The notes under the pieces: generated by a model
Database searches by the model: none
The model's input: only the letters and a program-made list of their open reading frames with translations
Told to the model about the DNA's origin: nothing
Made by a program: the position numbers and the translations under genes
In this document: positions 24,347 through 36,209 of the stretch, piece by piece
Layout of the letters: every line of letters begins with the position of its first letter
Numbering within the stretch: position 1 is the stretch's first letter
From: Warburgia ugandensis
Lineage: Eukaryota; Streptophyta; Magnoliopsida; Canellales; Canellaceae
NCBI GenBank assembly: GCA_035236585.1
Contig: CP141132.1
Location: forward strand, 62,965,880 to 63,029,879
Length of the DNA stretch: 64,000 nucleotides
Direction of reading: 5' to 3'

Positions 24347-26819
24347 GTTGGCACTGGTGAGCATCTTCTACTACCTAATCCAGGGGGAATCTCATAGATC
24401 CAAGATAACCACCATGATCCTTGCAATGCAAGAAACAAGACTTATCTTTCCATTCATTGATCGAAGAAAATTTGACTATCGATCGTGATAAGACCTTCGA
24501 TCAGACATCAGATCATTTGATCTATGATCGATCAAACCATCCAACACAATATGAACCATTCATTATTATCCTCTTGATGTGCAAATCAAAATCCATGTCA
24601 GTGATCATCTATCCGGTGCGTGGTTGAGGCATTCTGACTGATCTTTATCAATGACTGAGATCAACCAAGGATACAAGTATGAAATTGGATCCAATTTGAT
24701 GATCTAAACCATTCAAATGATCCTTTAAGATTAATTAATATATTATTTGGAATGGGACGATTATGTGGATAATTTTGGCCAGATCACTGCAGATAGCCTA
24801 AATTGAGCACTTTCGAGATGATTGGTTGATGATTCAATGATAAAAACAGCTAAATATCATTTAAGTTGACCATCCTAACCATTTAATTTTGTGGATTTGG
24901 CCATAATTAGTTAAAATTGAGTATGATTTGCATAGAAACATTCCTAATTAGTTGACTTAATGATGGATCCTCTAAATTTAACCTAATGTGAGCATTTTAA
25001 TTCTGAATTAAATTATAAATTGAGTAAGAAATGAGTCTAATAGTTATTGGTGGGCCTAGTTTAAGGTGATTTGAATCACCAACTAACCTGGGAAAAGCCC
25101 AGCTTGACATCCCACAGCTGTGAACCATTGGATTGTGTTAAAACATAATAAAATTGAGAATTAGAAATATAATCTAAACTTTATAACCAAGATTCCAACT
25201 TAGATGGATAACTTGGATTCTAAATTAGACCTGGTAGTGGGACTGAGGTGGATCAATCCTAGAGTTGAGTCTAATTGTGACTTGAGAGGTACAGACGAGG
25301 GGTTCTTTGTCTGAGGTAGGTGGATTAAGATTTCTATGATGGAAAGCTTAATAATTTTCATGTTAGTGTAAATGATGAATTAATTGAGTATTGTCTTTAA
25401 TTACTAAAATTATGGAATAATGTGAAGAACTATGTGATTATCTCATGACACATTTTACCTTACCAAATTGGAAGTGCAATCACTGAATTTAAATAAAAAA
25501 TTATAATGTTGCCCTAACTAGAACATCCAAACAAAAGAGTAGAGACTACACTCTTCTACTGGAACTTACTATATATATTTAGTTGGTGTTGAGATAATTG
25601 GAACCATGATTTGATTTTGACTAGTTACATATGTGAGATGAACTTGAAATACTTGGTTTATCCTAATTATAATATTAGGACAAATGAGTGGAAAGACTTC
25701 CCACCTTGGTTAAAACATACACTTACATCTAGTGGATATTGTAATACCTAGATCAGGGCTTGGTGGAAGAACTTTATAAGTTTTCAAAAAAAAATTGCAA
25801 AGGTAGATCAAGAAATTTAATTTTAACTATTTATGGACACATATTAATTGCCAGAACATGGTTTGACCTTACAGATGCTACTAACATATAAACACTAAAC
25901 TTGATACTACAACGCCTAGAATGTCCAAGTAATACTGAATGCTAATAAGCACATTAGTAATAAAATAAAGATTTTAGTGTAACTCACATGTTTTGAATTA
26001 TAAGGAGACATAAGCAACTTGCTAGAAAAAGTCATACTATCTCCAAAATGATTTAATGATTGGTCTTAGGGTAGAAAAAGTTAAGGTGTTAAACTCATAA
26101 TTGTACTTATGACTAAAAGTTGAAGGAAAGAATCCTAATATCTTCATAATTGAGAGACAAAATGACAATTGCATTATCAGTAGCCATTAACAAGGTTTAT
26201 TTTAACATGATCCTTACTACTATTCATTAAAATGGTTTAGCTACTGTTATGTATGACTTCAAATAATCACATTCATATAAAATAATTAACATCCATGCTT
26301 AGAAAGGATCTTTAAATACCATGTACAAACACAATAGATATCTACATGATGTGGGTTAGAGCCATAACATGTTTGTCATTATTGATGCGACTTTATCACT
26401 AGTTGGAATATGATCCACTTAGCAACATGCATTTTTAATAATTATTTAAAGATCCATCCTTTATAATCATTTCTTGGATGCATTGTTGAATGACTAAAAG
26501 CATGAAAGAGTTTCATTATCTTTATAAGATAAGTACTTGTTAGGAGCCATGACCTAACCATGTATGGTTGACACTAGTTGTTTTGATGGGGATGTTGAAT
26601 GCATGTTTTTGGAAACTTGAGTGCATTATTTAATGAATGATGAATGCAATGTTTTAAAAGCTCATGAAAACATGTTTTTATAGCTTGTCAAGGATATGGG
26701 TTGGAAAGGTTCTTATACCTTGGAAATGAATATATTTGAATGATTTCTCACGTGACTTTAAAATAACAAATTTATCCTCATATAGTAATTTTAGAGATTT
26801 TATTTTATTTTTTCTTGGA

Positions 26820-27345
26820 CAGGTAATCCATGGGTGGCCGTAAGTCCTAGAGATGTTATTTGATTAAAAATTTAGGCAAATTCTCTATAAGCAACTATAA
26901 GTCCTAGAGTTTGATTCTAGATATGTTATTTGACTTTTTGTTTTAGGCAAGCACTCTATGAGTGGGCACAGTCTTAGAGATGTTATTTGACTGATATTTT
27001 AAGCAAGCACTCTATGAGTAGCTATAAGTCCTGGAGATGCAATTTTCATCATTGTTATTTGATTCTACAGATATTATTTGATTTATGCTAAAGGCAAGAG
27101 TTCTAGTAGTAGCTATAAGCCCTGGCGAATATGGATTTCATTAATGTTTTTGTCAGGTACTCTTTGAGTAGCCCTAAGTCCTGGACATGTGATTTTGATC
27201 ATTGTTTTGGTAGGTGATCCATGAGTACCGTAAGACCTAAAGGCATGCACGCCTAGGTTGGCAGTAAGACCTGGAAGCAAACATGTCTAGGATGACCGTG
27301 AGACCTAGAGGCAAGCATATCTAGGATGGCCCTAAGGCTGAGGGA
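26820..27345 (+). repeat. degenerate minisatellite inside the long LTR
   Basis: Repeated words 'ggcaagcactctatgag', 'agctataagtcct' and 'gagatgttatttga' recur about every 65-85 bp from 26820 to about 27230. The array then passes into a second series of roughly 34-bp units ('ggcaagcat-tctaggatgaccgtgagacctaga') at 27237-27340. Each unit carries a 'taagtcctgg/taagacctgg' core. Confidence 0.75.
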
Positions 27346-28355
27346 TGCGAGCTATGCTCTAATGTAAGTCTTGGAGACACTATGCTAGGAGGTATAGTTG
27401 GCCACTAACCTTTGAGATGATATTGACACAGGCCTGCGATAGAGACAACAGGCAATAAGAGTTAGCTTCTCCTGGGGAAGCTCTTTAAAAGGGTAATCAG
27501 GTAGCCCCCATGAGGTTCTATGAGGATAGACCATGCAGTATCCACAAGTCAACAAAGAGGGTGCAGAAGTCACCTACGACAATGGTAGGGCCCTTTGAGC
27601 ATAGGAGCTTCGATTTTGGGTTTGGGCATGTTAGACATGCTTGTCAGTCTCTAGAGTCTTAACCAATCCCTTCGGAGCAAAGTTGTATGTCACCATCTAG
27701 ATGGCACGACTATATGCTGTCCTCCTAGTGGTAGGATTGTATGCCACTAGATTTTCACATTTATGATCTTTAGCTTGATTTGATATGGAGAATTTATGCG
27801 CATATTTAATTGATAATTCGCTTTTGGAACCATGAACTGCTTTTGGTTTTGCCAGATCAAAGATTTATTGAATATTGGTTTGCTAATGATTAGACTTTGA
27901 GCACATAATATGCTATTTAACTTTATCAACTTTCTCCATCTTTAATTACTATGCTTTAACACTTACATTTAGTTGATAGTTTTACCATTAGAATTAAGAT
28001 ACACGTCCAATTTTCTAAACCAATGTTTTACCATGGTTGGCTTACTAATATGTTGGATTAATTGAGAATTTTGAACTTCTTTATATGATCACGTCTTGAA
28101 TCATTCATGCATTTAAAATGCAGTGTGTTATGAAGGAAAATATGTTAGATGACTACTTTTAAACATGATAACAACACAATCTTTATAAATTGATTCAACT
28201 ATTGAGTGATCGTGTATGATGAACAATCTTGAAGGGCTATATGTTATGAACAAATTTAGAATGATTATGTGTTTATGCATGAAAAATGATCTTGATATGA
28301 CTAAATGTTTGTGAAACAATAAAGGCATATAATGCTTGAATCCTCATGAAAAGAT

Positions 28356-29687
28356 TATCATCATCATCATCATCATCAAGACCTTATCCCAATTAGGGGT
28401 CAGCCACATGAATCTTATTTCTCCATTCCACTCTATTAAATACCATGGCTTCATTTAGTCCCAAAGTTTTTAAATCTTTCCTCACCACTTCTATCCACGT
28501 TCTTTTGGGCCTTTCCCTTGCCCTTTTAAAACCTTCTACTTGTATTGCCTCACTCCTTCTAACCAATGCCATTGTTGGTCTCCTTTGATCATGTCCAAAC
28601 CATCTAAGTCTAATCTCCCTCATCTTGTTACCTATTGGTGCTACCCCTAAATTTTCTCTAATATTTTCATTTCTAATTCTATCCTTTCTTGTCTTAGCAC
28701 TCATCCATCTCAACATCCTCATTTCTACGACACTCATCCTATGAGTATCATGTTCCTTAACTACCCAACACTCTAATCCATAGAGCATGGCCAGCCTTAT
28801 GGTCATCCTATAGAATTTTTCTTTTAGTTTGAGTGGCACCCGCCGATCACACAAAACTCCATATGAACATCTCCATTTGTTCCATCCCACCTGGATTCTC
28901 TAGGTAACCTCCCTCTCAATCTCTCCACTCTCTTGAATCATTGATCCTAAGTACCGAAAGTGGTCTTTTACGAGGACTTCTTAGTTATCATTCTTGACTG
29001 GTGATTCACTCCTACTCTCCTTGCTAAAATTACATTCCATATATTCTATCTTAGTTCGGCTAATTTTAAATCCTTTAGATTCTAATGCTTCTCTCTATAA
29101 CTCTAGCTTTGTGTTTACACCCTCCCTTGTCTCATCAAGTAAGACTATATCATCTGCAAATAGCATGCACTAAGGAATCTCGTCTTGCAGATGTTTTGTT
29201 AAATCTTTCATAACCAATGTGAAAAGGTATGGGCTCAATGCCAATCCTTGGTGCAATCCTATAGTGACAGGGAAATCACCAGTCATGCTACTAGTGGTCT
29301 TAAAATTTGTTACCACTCCCTCATATATATCTTTAATTATATCTATATACCCCTGAGAAACCCCTTTATCACCCAACACCCTCCATATTAACTCTCTAGG
29401 GACTCTATCATAAGCTTTCTCTAAGTCGATCAAGACCATGTGGAGGTCTTTCCTTCTCTCCTTATATTTCTCTACTAATTATCTTAGTAAGAAAATAGCT
29501 TCCATGGTAGACCTCCCAGGCATGAAACCAAACTGATTCTTCGATACACTTGTTTCATGTCGTAGCCTCTTCTCAATCACTCTTTCAAAAAAGTTTCATA
29601 GTGTGGTTCAAAAGTTTGATCCCTAGATAATTAGTGCATCTTTGTATGTCTCCTTTATTCTTATAAATTGGTATAATAGAGCTTTTT
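28356..29687 (-). mobile_element. 5'-truncated RTE LINE with 13-bp TSD
   Basis: The duplication CTCATGAAAAGAT lies at 28343-28355 and 29688-29700. The 3' end (left) is a CAT-repeat tail, and the element is cut off within the reverse transcriptase on the right. Minus-strand segments 29439-29170 (RT with [15 protein letters not shown]) and 28890-28393 (connection region, ending in HVADP) are recognisable. The F-A-D-D box is intact but, as in the 2857-9519 copy, a TAG stop sits just upstream. The copy is closely related to that element and is better preserved. Confidence 0.9.
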
Positions 29688-30097
29688 CTCATGAAAAGAT
29701 AAGGTACTGATATCTTCAAAAATCATGGAAGTCTAATGTTTTGTCAACTATACTAATTTGTACATGTAAACTGATTTTATGGATGTATGATTTGAGAAGT
29801 TTTAAATTCAACATGAACACTTATCTTGAAACATTATGAGCAATTTTTTTTAAATATGATAAAATATCAAAATATATTAATTATGTAAATCATGAACAAC
29901 ATGTTAAAATTGTGACTTATTCCACCTATACAAGCGCAAGCTTGCTAAGACATTGGAATTTGTTTTACAATATCTTAGATTGGAAGAATTAGAATGGGAG
30001 GATGAACAGGTCTGGCTGAGAATGTGAATCAACACATGGAGTTATAATTATAGAAGATTTAGATTTCCAATATTGGAAGGGTGAACTTCACAACTTA

Positions 30098-30100
<3 letters not shown>

Positions 30101-30143
<43 letters not shown>
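30101..30143. repeat. (TG)n microsatellite
   Basis: About 21 TG units near the 3' end of the long LTR. Confidence 0.95.
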
Positions 30144-30144
<1 letters not shown>

Positions 30145-30271
30145 CATGTACTACTTGAAAATGTAAATGCCTATCAACATTAGAAGTAGGACTCATTTTT
30201 ATTTAGTGGATTGTACTATGATGTGGTCATGACTGGAGATTTTAGAATGTGATGAGTTTTAGTATTTGTTT

Positions 30272-30345
30272 TTCATCCAAAATAGATGGCAAGGATCATG
30301 GTTAATTGGAGTTGACTTCAATGTTATCAAATCTATATATGAAAA
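30272..30345 (+). repeat. 74-bp L1 endonuclease fragment inside the LTR
   Basis: This segment is identical, base for base, to 33678-33751 of the L1 LINE downstream (from 'ttcatccaaaatagatggca' to 'atatatgaaaa'). The flanks are unrelated. It encodes the L1 'W-L-I-G-V-D-F-N-V-I' endonuclease block. It was either copied into the LTR or transferred between the two loci. Confidence 0.85.
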
Positions 30346-33300
30346 CAATATATAAAAAAATTATTATTTTATTTTAAACAAGGGATATCTTGAATTTCAA
30401 AATAGTATTTAAAAAGGATTTTGAAAACTCGAGGTCTAGCACATGGTCAACTGATTTATGGCAAATCCTGGTAGGGAGCATTGGAATGCTATTAAGAGGA
30501 TCCTTAAATACATTAAAGGGACCTCAGATACTACATTATGTTTGGAGGATTAGAATTTATTATTAGAGGCTATGTTAACTCAGATTTTGCAAGTGATCTT
30601 GATCAAAGAAAATCCACTATAGACTGTGTTTACACTTGCAGTAGGAGCAGTGAGCTGGGCCATCCAAATTACAGATAGTTGTGGCTTTATCTACAATAGA
30701 AGTAGAATATATATTAACTAAACAAGCTTGAAAGAAGGCAATTTGAATTAAAAGAAACTAATAGAAGAACTCAGGCACAGACAAGAAAAAAAATTCCTTG
30801 TATTGTAATGATGAGAATGTATTACTCATCACAAGGGATCCTACTTTTCATTCTATGACAAAGCACATAGGTATACAATATCATTTTATTTAGAAGTAGT
30901 GGAAGAAGGAAGTGTGATTGTGGAAAAGATTCACATAAAAGATAACCTAACAAATGTTAAGACAAAGTTGATTAATGCTGACAAATTTATATGGTGTAGA
31001 TCCTCCTATGGCCTAGTAGAAATGTAGGTGGCATGAAACTGGCAAGTGTTGAAAGGATAGAAGGATATGGAAAATGACTTTAAAGGGAAGAATGTCACCT
31101 GTAAAGTTTTTTTTAGGTGGTGGCACACATTTCTTAACTTGGAAAATTGGCTTCAACTTGCCAAATTTTCTTTTGGACATTTTGCTCTCTCCCTATATAT
31201 AAAGAATGTCAAATATGTGCCAAGCAATGCTGATTGTACAAAGGCAACAATTGAGCATTAAATGCACTCAATTAGGATTAGCTTTATTTGGCAAAGCTAA
31301 AGAAAAACAAAGGGGACGTTGTTTGATTTATGGTGAATGGAGGTTAGAGCAATTAAAAAGTTGGATCCATTTATAGTTATGGATGAATATAAATTGAAAT
31401 AAAAGTTGGACAGCTATTAATTAGTGTTAGTTGGCTTTTGAGAAGTAAAGATGTGTTGTTTAAAGTAAGTAGCTCTTCTCTATAAATAAGGAAGAATTCA
31501 GAAGAGAATAGTGAGTGTGATCACATTTTGAGGAGAGAATTTTTTTTGTTTCTTTGACTATTCTCCTTTGTTTTTGAGATAAAGTTGTATTTCTCCTATT
31601 TCAAAAAAGAGTGTGTTTGTTCTCTCCTTGTATTTAAAGAGAAGTTGTAAAATTTCTTTCATAGTGAAAATCCTTCTACTCTTGCCCATGGTTTTTCTCT
31701 TGATTTAGTTTGGGGGTTGTAAATATTTTGTGTCTCAATTTTATTTAGTTGTGAGATATTGTTTCGACCCAACACTACTTTTCCTAACAAGTAACCTATT
31801 GATAGGTTTCGCAAGTGAAGGCAACTGGCAAGATTTTCCAAAGCCAACGAATTGTTGCTGGTGAAAGGGAGAAATGAGAAGGCAATGATAAGTTTGTGGG
31901 GCCTCATCCCTAATTGTGAATTGGCGATGATTGTGATGGTGGCATTCCAGCCTTCCTTCTCCTATTAGGGCCTATCCGAAAGAGAATCCAAGACCTCTTG
32001 GTCGTGAATATCTGAATAGGACGAACTGGCCCCCATGGAGCATTGTATGACTAGCTCAAGGAGATGATTTTGGACCAGGGGGTGGATGAAGGATGGTCTT
32101 AGGACCCACGTGATGGCAAATTTTGTGATTGGATTTGTGGCATCCATGGTCTCAAATCCTATGGCAATGATTGATAAATAGCTTAAGAATGAGAGTTTCA
32201 ATGTGCTTCAAAGGACAACAACACTGTCATTCCTATTAATAATCTTAATTTTAGTTGCACAGGGAAGTCTGGCAAGGCTTTTCTTCAAATGTCATTCAAT
32301 AGGAGGAGAGTGAATGTGATATGAAAATCCTGAGAAATAAAAGAGAACCGTGCCTCGGGTGCCCAAAATTTTGGTGAGACAGCATTTGTCTCCTCCTTAA
32401 CCTAGAAATCTATGCAACAAGAAGAGAAAGATGAAGGAGAAGAAAGTAGCTATGCAGAGGCCAATTTGATGGTGAAGTAGCAGAGATGCCAGGTGAAGGA
32501 GAGATCCAACTATGGACTACCGTCGATGAGAGAACCAAAAAAAAAAAATTAGATTAGGAATTGGACAAGTAGCCATTGATCCTTTACAATCTAGGTTGTG
32601 GGCACTTTGACTCACTAAAGAGTCAAAGTACGGGGAGTAGCACCCTTTCTAGGAAAAATGGCAAATAAGCACAGACTGCTGATGGAGGCATTGGAGAGCG
32701 TAGATGGTTATTGGAGGGGGAGCTAGATGAAAGCTATGCTTATAATTTGGGGTAGTTGAACCAAGCTATAAGGATTTATTTCATTCTCCTCACATGGGCA
32801 TGGAGGGGGAGATTGTTAGGCTTGGCCAATATGTGGTCCATATCCATGTGAGAGAGAAACCCCTATATATAGAAGATGTTAGGGTTTGAAATTGTGAGTT
32901 AGAGAGACTGAGGTGTAGAGAAGAGGAGAGTTGAGGGAGGCTTTGAGCCTCCTCTCCCTTCTCCTCCTCACTATATAATCTAATCAGATAATAAATTCTT
33001 TCTCTACCATGGATGTAGGCATGATATCCAAACCACCTAAATCCTCATGTCCTCCCCCACCCTCCGCTCTCATCATCAAATCTGCCAAACCATGGCAGAT
33101 CTAACACAATAGTAGCCTGCTTTGGAAACATAAGTGGTCATTTCAAATGCCATGACCCTAACATGACTAATTCAAACACCTTCGCTTTGGATATATATTC
33201 CAAAAACAACTAACATAGCTAATACAATATATTTCATACACACCTTAGTGACACATATGATGTAGAATATAATGAGTGTAAATGACAACATAAGCTTCAC

Positions 33301-34083
33301 ATGATTACTATTGCTTGGAACATACATGGGCTAGGTAACCCAAGAATAAGATGCGGGTCCAAAGGATTTGCTCCAAATTTAAGCTGTGGATTTTAATGCT
33401 TCAAGAAACAAAAATCACAAATTGAAACCAAGAACATGCCAGGGCATTGGGCATAAGTAGGGATTATGAATTGGAGAACATGGATGCCATCAATAGATCC
33501 AACAAAGTATTGGTTGCATGGAATAGAATCATTGTGTTAGTAGAGGATAAATTCATTGGAGCTCGCTCTATGGCATTAAAATTATACATCAAGGCAAGCA
33601 ATTAGATTATCTGTAGTATAGGGGTTTATTGGCTAAATGATGATGGTGAACATGAGGCACTTTGGTAGGAATTATCATTCATCCAAAATAGATGGCAAGG
33701 ATCATGGTTAATTGGAGTTGACTTCAATGTTATCAAATCTATATATGAAAAAAATAAATAAGGCCACAACGTTATCAACATGAATGATGTCTTTCAATTA
33801 TTTCATAGAGAACAACAAGCTTTTGATCTTCCCATCTCTCGAGGTCGATATACTTGGTCTAATAAACAAGAAGTCCCCATTCTTAGCAAAATAGACCAAT
33901 TCATATGCAATAATTTATACCTCTCATCCTACCAAGACACCTCCTATAGCATCAGACCATAAGCCAGTTTTGCACAAAACAACTATGGAATCTTAGGGTC
34001 CGAGGCTATTTTGGTTTAAAATTTTGTGGCTGCAAAGGCAAAGCATGATTATACTAATTGAAAGTTGTTGGAGAGAAGTCAAT

Positions 34084-36209
34084 TGTTAAGTGTTTAATTT
34101 TGGCCAAAAGACCCTTAGTTTAGCATTTATTTAGACCATCCAATTCATTAATTTGGTAATTTTTTGATTAAATATAAATTTTAGCTCAAATTGACCATCC
34201 AACCATAAATTGTCAAAATTAACAGTCAGATGATCAATTAAGCTAAGCAGATGCTTAATATACGGTTTAGATGACTCTAATCTAGCCTTTGGCCTTGCAG
34301 ATCAACTAAAGGAGGGTTGGATTGCTTAGATTGATGTTCAATGGTGCAGATCGATCAAAAGAGGAATAGGTGGATCATATTAAATTTTGACGATGTAGAT
34401 CATCTTGAAGATCAATCAGGCAAGACTTCCTAAAGAAATAGGAATTCTAATAAGGACAGGAAACATGGATGAGAATGGAAGTTAGGAGGAAGTTTCCTAG
34501 TAGGAAACTAGATCCTAAAGATAAGGAGAGGAGAATTAGGAAGGGAGAAAGTCATAAAGATGGGAAACCGTAGGGAGTTGGAAGTTGAGAGTTTTGGGAG
34601 TTTTGGATTTTCTTAGTTCTGCTTTTAGTTTTCCAGTTTTTCATCATCCTTTCCCTGGTGCTTTGTGTCTTTCACTATCTTTTACCTTATTTCATCTCTA
34701 TCTCACATCCTCTTGTTTTCCAATTTCCTTCTTGCACCATCACCCATTACCAGCCCCTACTCTCCATCACGTCTCCACCACTCCCTGTTTTCTTTCTCTC
34801 TCTGAAGCAACCCAGACATCCAGCACTAATTCTACATCATCGATGTTTACCCTTTTTCTCCATCTTCCACTTTACATTCCCAGTCATCATGCACCTATCA
34901 TCGTCCCCATCATTGGTTTTCCCATTACCGCACCACCGCATAAATCCCTTTCCACTTGTCTCTCCTCCTTGTGTCCACTCCTCTGTTCACCACACTAGGC
35001 TTCATTACAGCACTCCACCAGTTGTCTTCCCTTGCTCCCTTTTACTCTAGTGCACAGCCTAGTAGGTGACCTCCAAAGCCGTGCGACGGCCCCTTTCTCC
35101 CCTGTTTCCAGAGGCATCTGCTCCAACCACTTCACCCAAGGACGTGCCCAGGTCCTGCTACCACCAGCTGACCAGTCGACGGGCTTATCAAGTACCTCCC
35201 CTCTCTGTCCAGTCTTTCTAGATCATCGTCTACCCACGTCAAATGTTCCAGCATCCACGGCATCGTCTTCCTCAGATCTTCCTTTGTTTGCACTCAGCCA
35301 GTCGACGACGCCAGCTCCAGCCCTCACCAAACAAGCACCCAGCACACCAGGCAACGTCACCGCAAGCATCTCCACCCAGGCCAACACCGTCATCAGCTTC
35401 CAGCAATCATCCCCATCTTCTCTGGCAAACTCTGTTTTATGGAAGTTTTAAGGAAGTTTAGGGGGAAATTCCACTTTTGCCCATAGGAGAATATTTTAAA
35501 TTACATTTTCTATCATGTTGCTGTTACTATTCGCGTTCTATGCTATTTTAATTTTGGTTATTCACGTTCTGTGTTATTCTGTAGTTAATCCAAAAATTAT
35601 CTTATATGTTCCTACTTAACCAAATCAAGAGTTCTAGTTTAACCATAGAAAAACTCTTATTTCTTGTATGTTTTAATTCATAATTTTAATTAATTTTTAT
35701 AACTTGTTTTTAGGATAGTTTCTAGTTTAATTGTTGTTCCTTATCTCAATTTGATTTCTAAAATCAGATCAAAGACATTAATTCTTAAATTCATTAATTA
35801 GACTAGATCTCTGAAAATTTGAAGAATTTGACAAATTCATCCGTTAGATCATTAATCAAGGACATATCGAATATGCTAATGAAGTTTGATCAAAGTTTAT
35901 GATACCAAAATTGATGAATTGGACAGTACTTGAACTAGGGAAGTAGATTTTTCTTAATTTTTTTTAGTTTTAGTCTTTCTTAAGGTTTTGTTGTTTTTCT
36001 TTTTCTTTTTGAAATTAGACCTCTAGAATTTCATTGTTAAACTGAATATGAAGTCTGATTTCTTTCTCTTAATTTTTGTCAATTAATTTAAATTTTTAAA
36101 TAATTAAATTTTATTAAAAACTCCAAATTCTTAAAGTGCGTTCCTGTGGGATCGACCCGTACTGGCATTACCTATACCATAATAGCTCATGCACTTGTAG
36201 AAAACAACA
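34084..36209 (+). mobile_element. probable solo LTR (2.1 kb), Tat/Athila-like, in L1
   Basis: L1 coding similarity stops at about 34083 and resumes at about 36215. The inserted block starts TGTTAAG. Its right end has the 'cctgtgggatcgacccgtact...gctcatgcacttgtagaaaacaaca' sequence typical of plant Tat/Athila Gypsy LTR 3' ends. A C/T-rich stretch (34600-35450) creates long Ser/Pro/Thr-rich open frames in two phases that I do not regard as genes. I could not find a 5-bp TSD, so the ends are approximate. Confidence 0.6.

Larger units (their letters stand above)
19865..30442 (+). mobile_element. composite LTR insertion (10.6 kb) in Copia RNase H region
   Basis: Copia stops at 19864 and resumes at 30443, with the 5-bp duplication ATGGT at 19860-19864 and 30443-30447. 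Without the two elements nested in it (21037-24309 and 28356-29700) about 6.0 kb remains. This behaves like one very long solo LTR: a CCCCAATTTTT-type start near 20022, a CT-rich leader around 20340-21036, an internal minisatellite (26820-27345), and the two-hairpin module at 29931-29977, about 465 bp before the right end. The first 150 bp (19865-20015) does not look like a normal LTR start and is unexplained. No coding sequence is recognised; 24344-26819 and 27346-28342 contain nothing else identifiable. Confidence 0.72.
12432..31020 (+). pseudogene. Copia gag-pol polyprotein remnant, interrupted
   Basis: Gag begins at 12432 (MTTKFEIEKFNKSNFSLGKL) with a stop and a frameshift before 12689. 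It reads on to 12936 and resumes at 17331. The CCHC knuckle (near 17510) has lost its later Cys. The protease core reads W-I-M-D-L-G-A-T (17670), so the catalytic D-S-G is D-L-G. Integrase pieces span 18120-18700 (IISDYSKRLWVYPIKKK, then a broken NGGEYT stretch, then ADEQ). Reverse transcriptase runs from 19106, but its core is deleted near 19350 (RLTIT joins KQVPRCWYKR). The Y-V-D-D box is Y-V-K-G (19494-19505). RNase H resumes after the second insertion at about 30446 (FMANPGREHWNAIKRILKYI). Inactive in every enzymatic domain. Confidence 0.87.
11605..31789 (+). mobile_element. inner Ty1/Copia element split by two large LTR insertions
   Basis: The 5' LTR runs from about 11605 to 12343 and is followed by the primer site GTGGTATCAAAGC (12344-12356). 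The 3' LTR is 31047-31789. Shared landmarks are 'ctccctatatataaag', 'agctttatttgg', 'cactctataaatag'-like words and 'tttcctaaca'. The first about 25 bp of the 5' LTR differs from the 3' LTR, so its exact start is open, and I see no matching TSD. Subtracting the insertions 12937-17325 and 19865-30442 with their 5-bp duplications leaves about 5.2 kb, the normal Copia length, and the reading frames rejoin at both junctions. Confidence 0.88.
10965..33106 (+). mobile_element. outer Copia-like element (about 1.9 kb net), host of the nest
   Basis: A 3' LTR at 32814-33106 (TGTTAGG...TCTAACA, 293 bp) is preceded by a polypurine tract (GGAGGGGGA, 32802-32812). A diverged 5' copy ends at 11294 (...CTGTAACA) and is followed by a primer-site-like 'agtagcatcagagagc' (11295-11310), close to the initiator Met-tRNA primer sequence TGGTATCAGAGC. 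The 5' LTR start (about 10965) is uncertain. Between the LTRs only about 1.3 kb (11295-11604 and 31790-32813) belongs to this element, and no gag or pol is recognisable there. It is therefore a deleted or non-autonomous copy. The remaining 20 kb is the inner Copia element with its own insertions. A (TG)n run lies at 11021-11038 in the 5' LTR. Confidence 0.6.

Noticed and set aside
28356-28380. CAT repeats as a CRISPR-like or coding His tract
   Set aside because: It is the short tandem tail of the RTE element on the other strand, also found at the other two RTE ends.
34585-35461. Overlapping Ser/Pro/Thr-rich open frames (130-139 aa)
   Set aside because: Several phases are open at once because of C/T-rich sequence in an LTR; this is composition, not coding.
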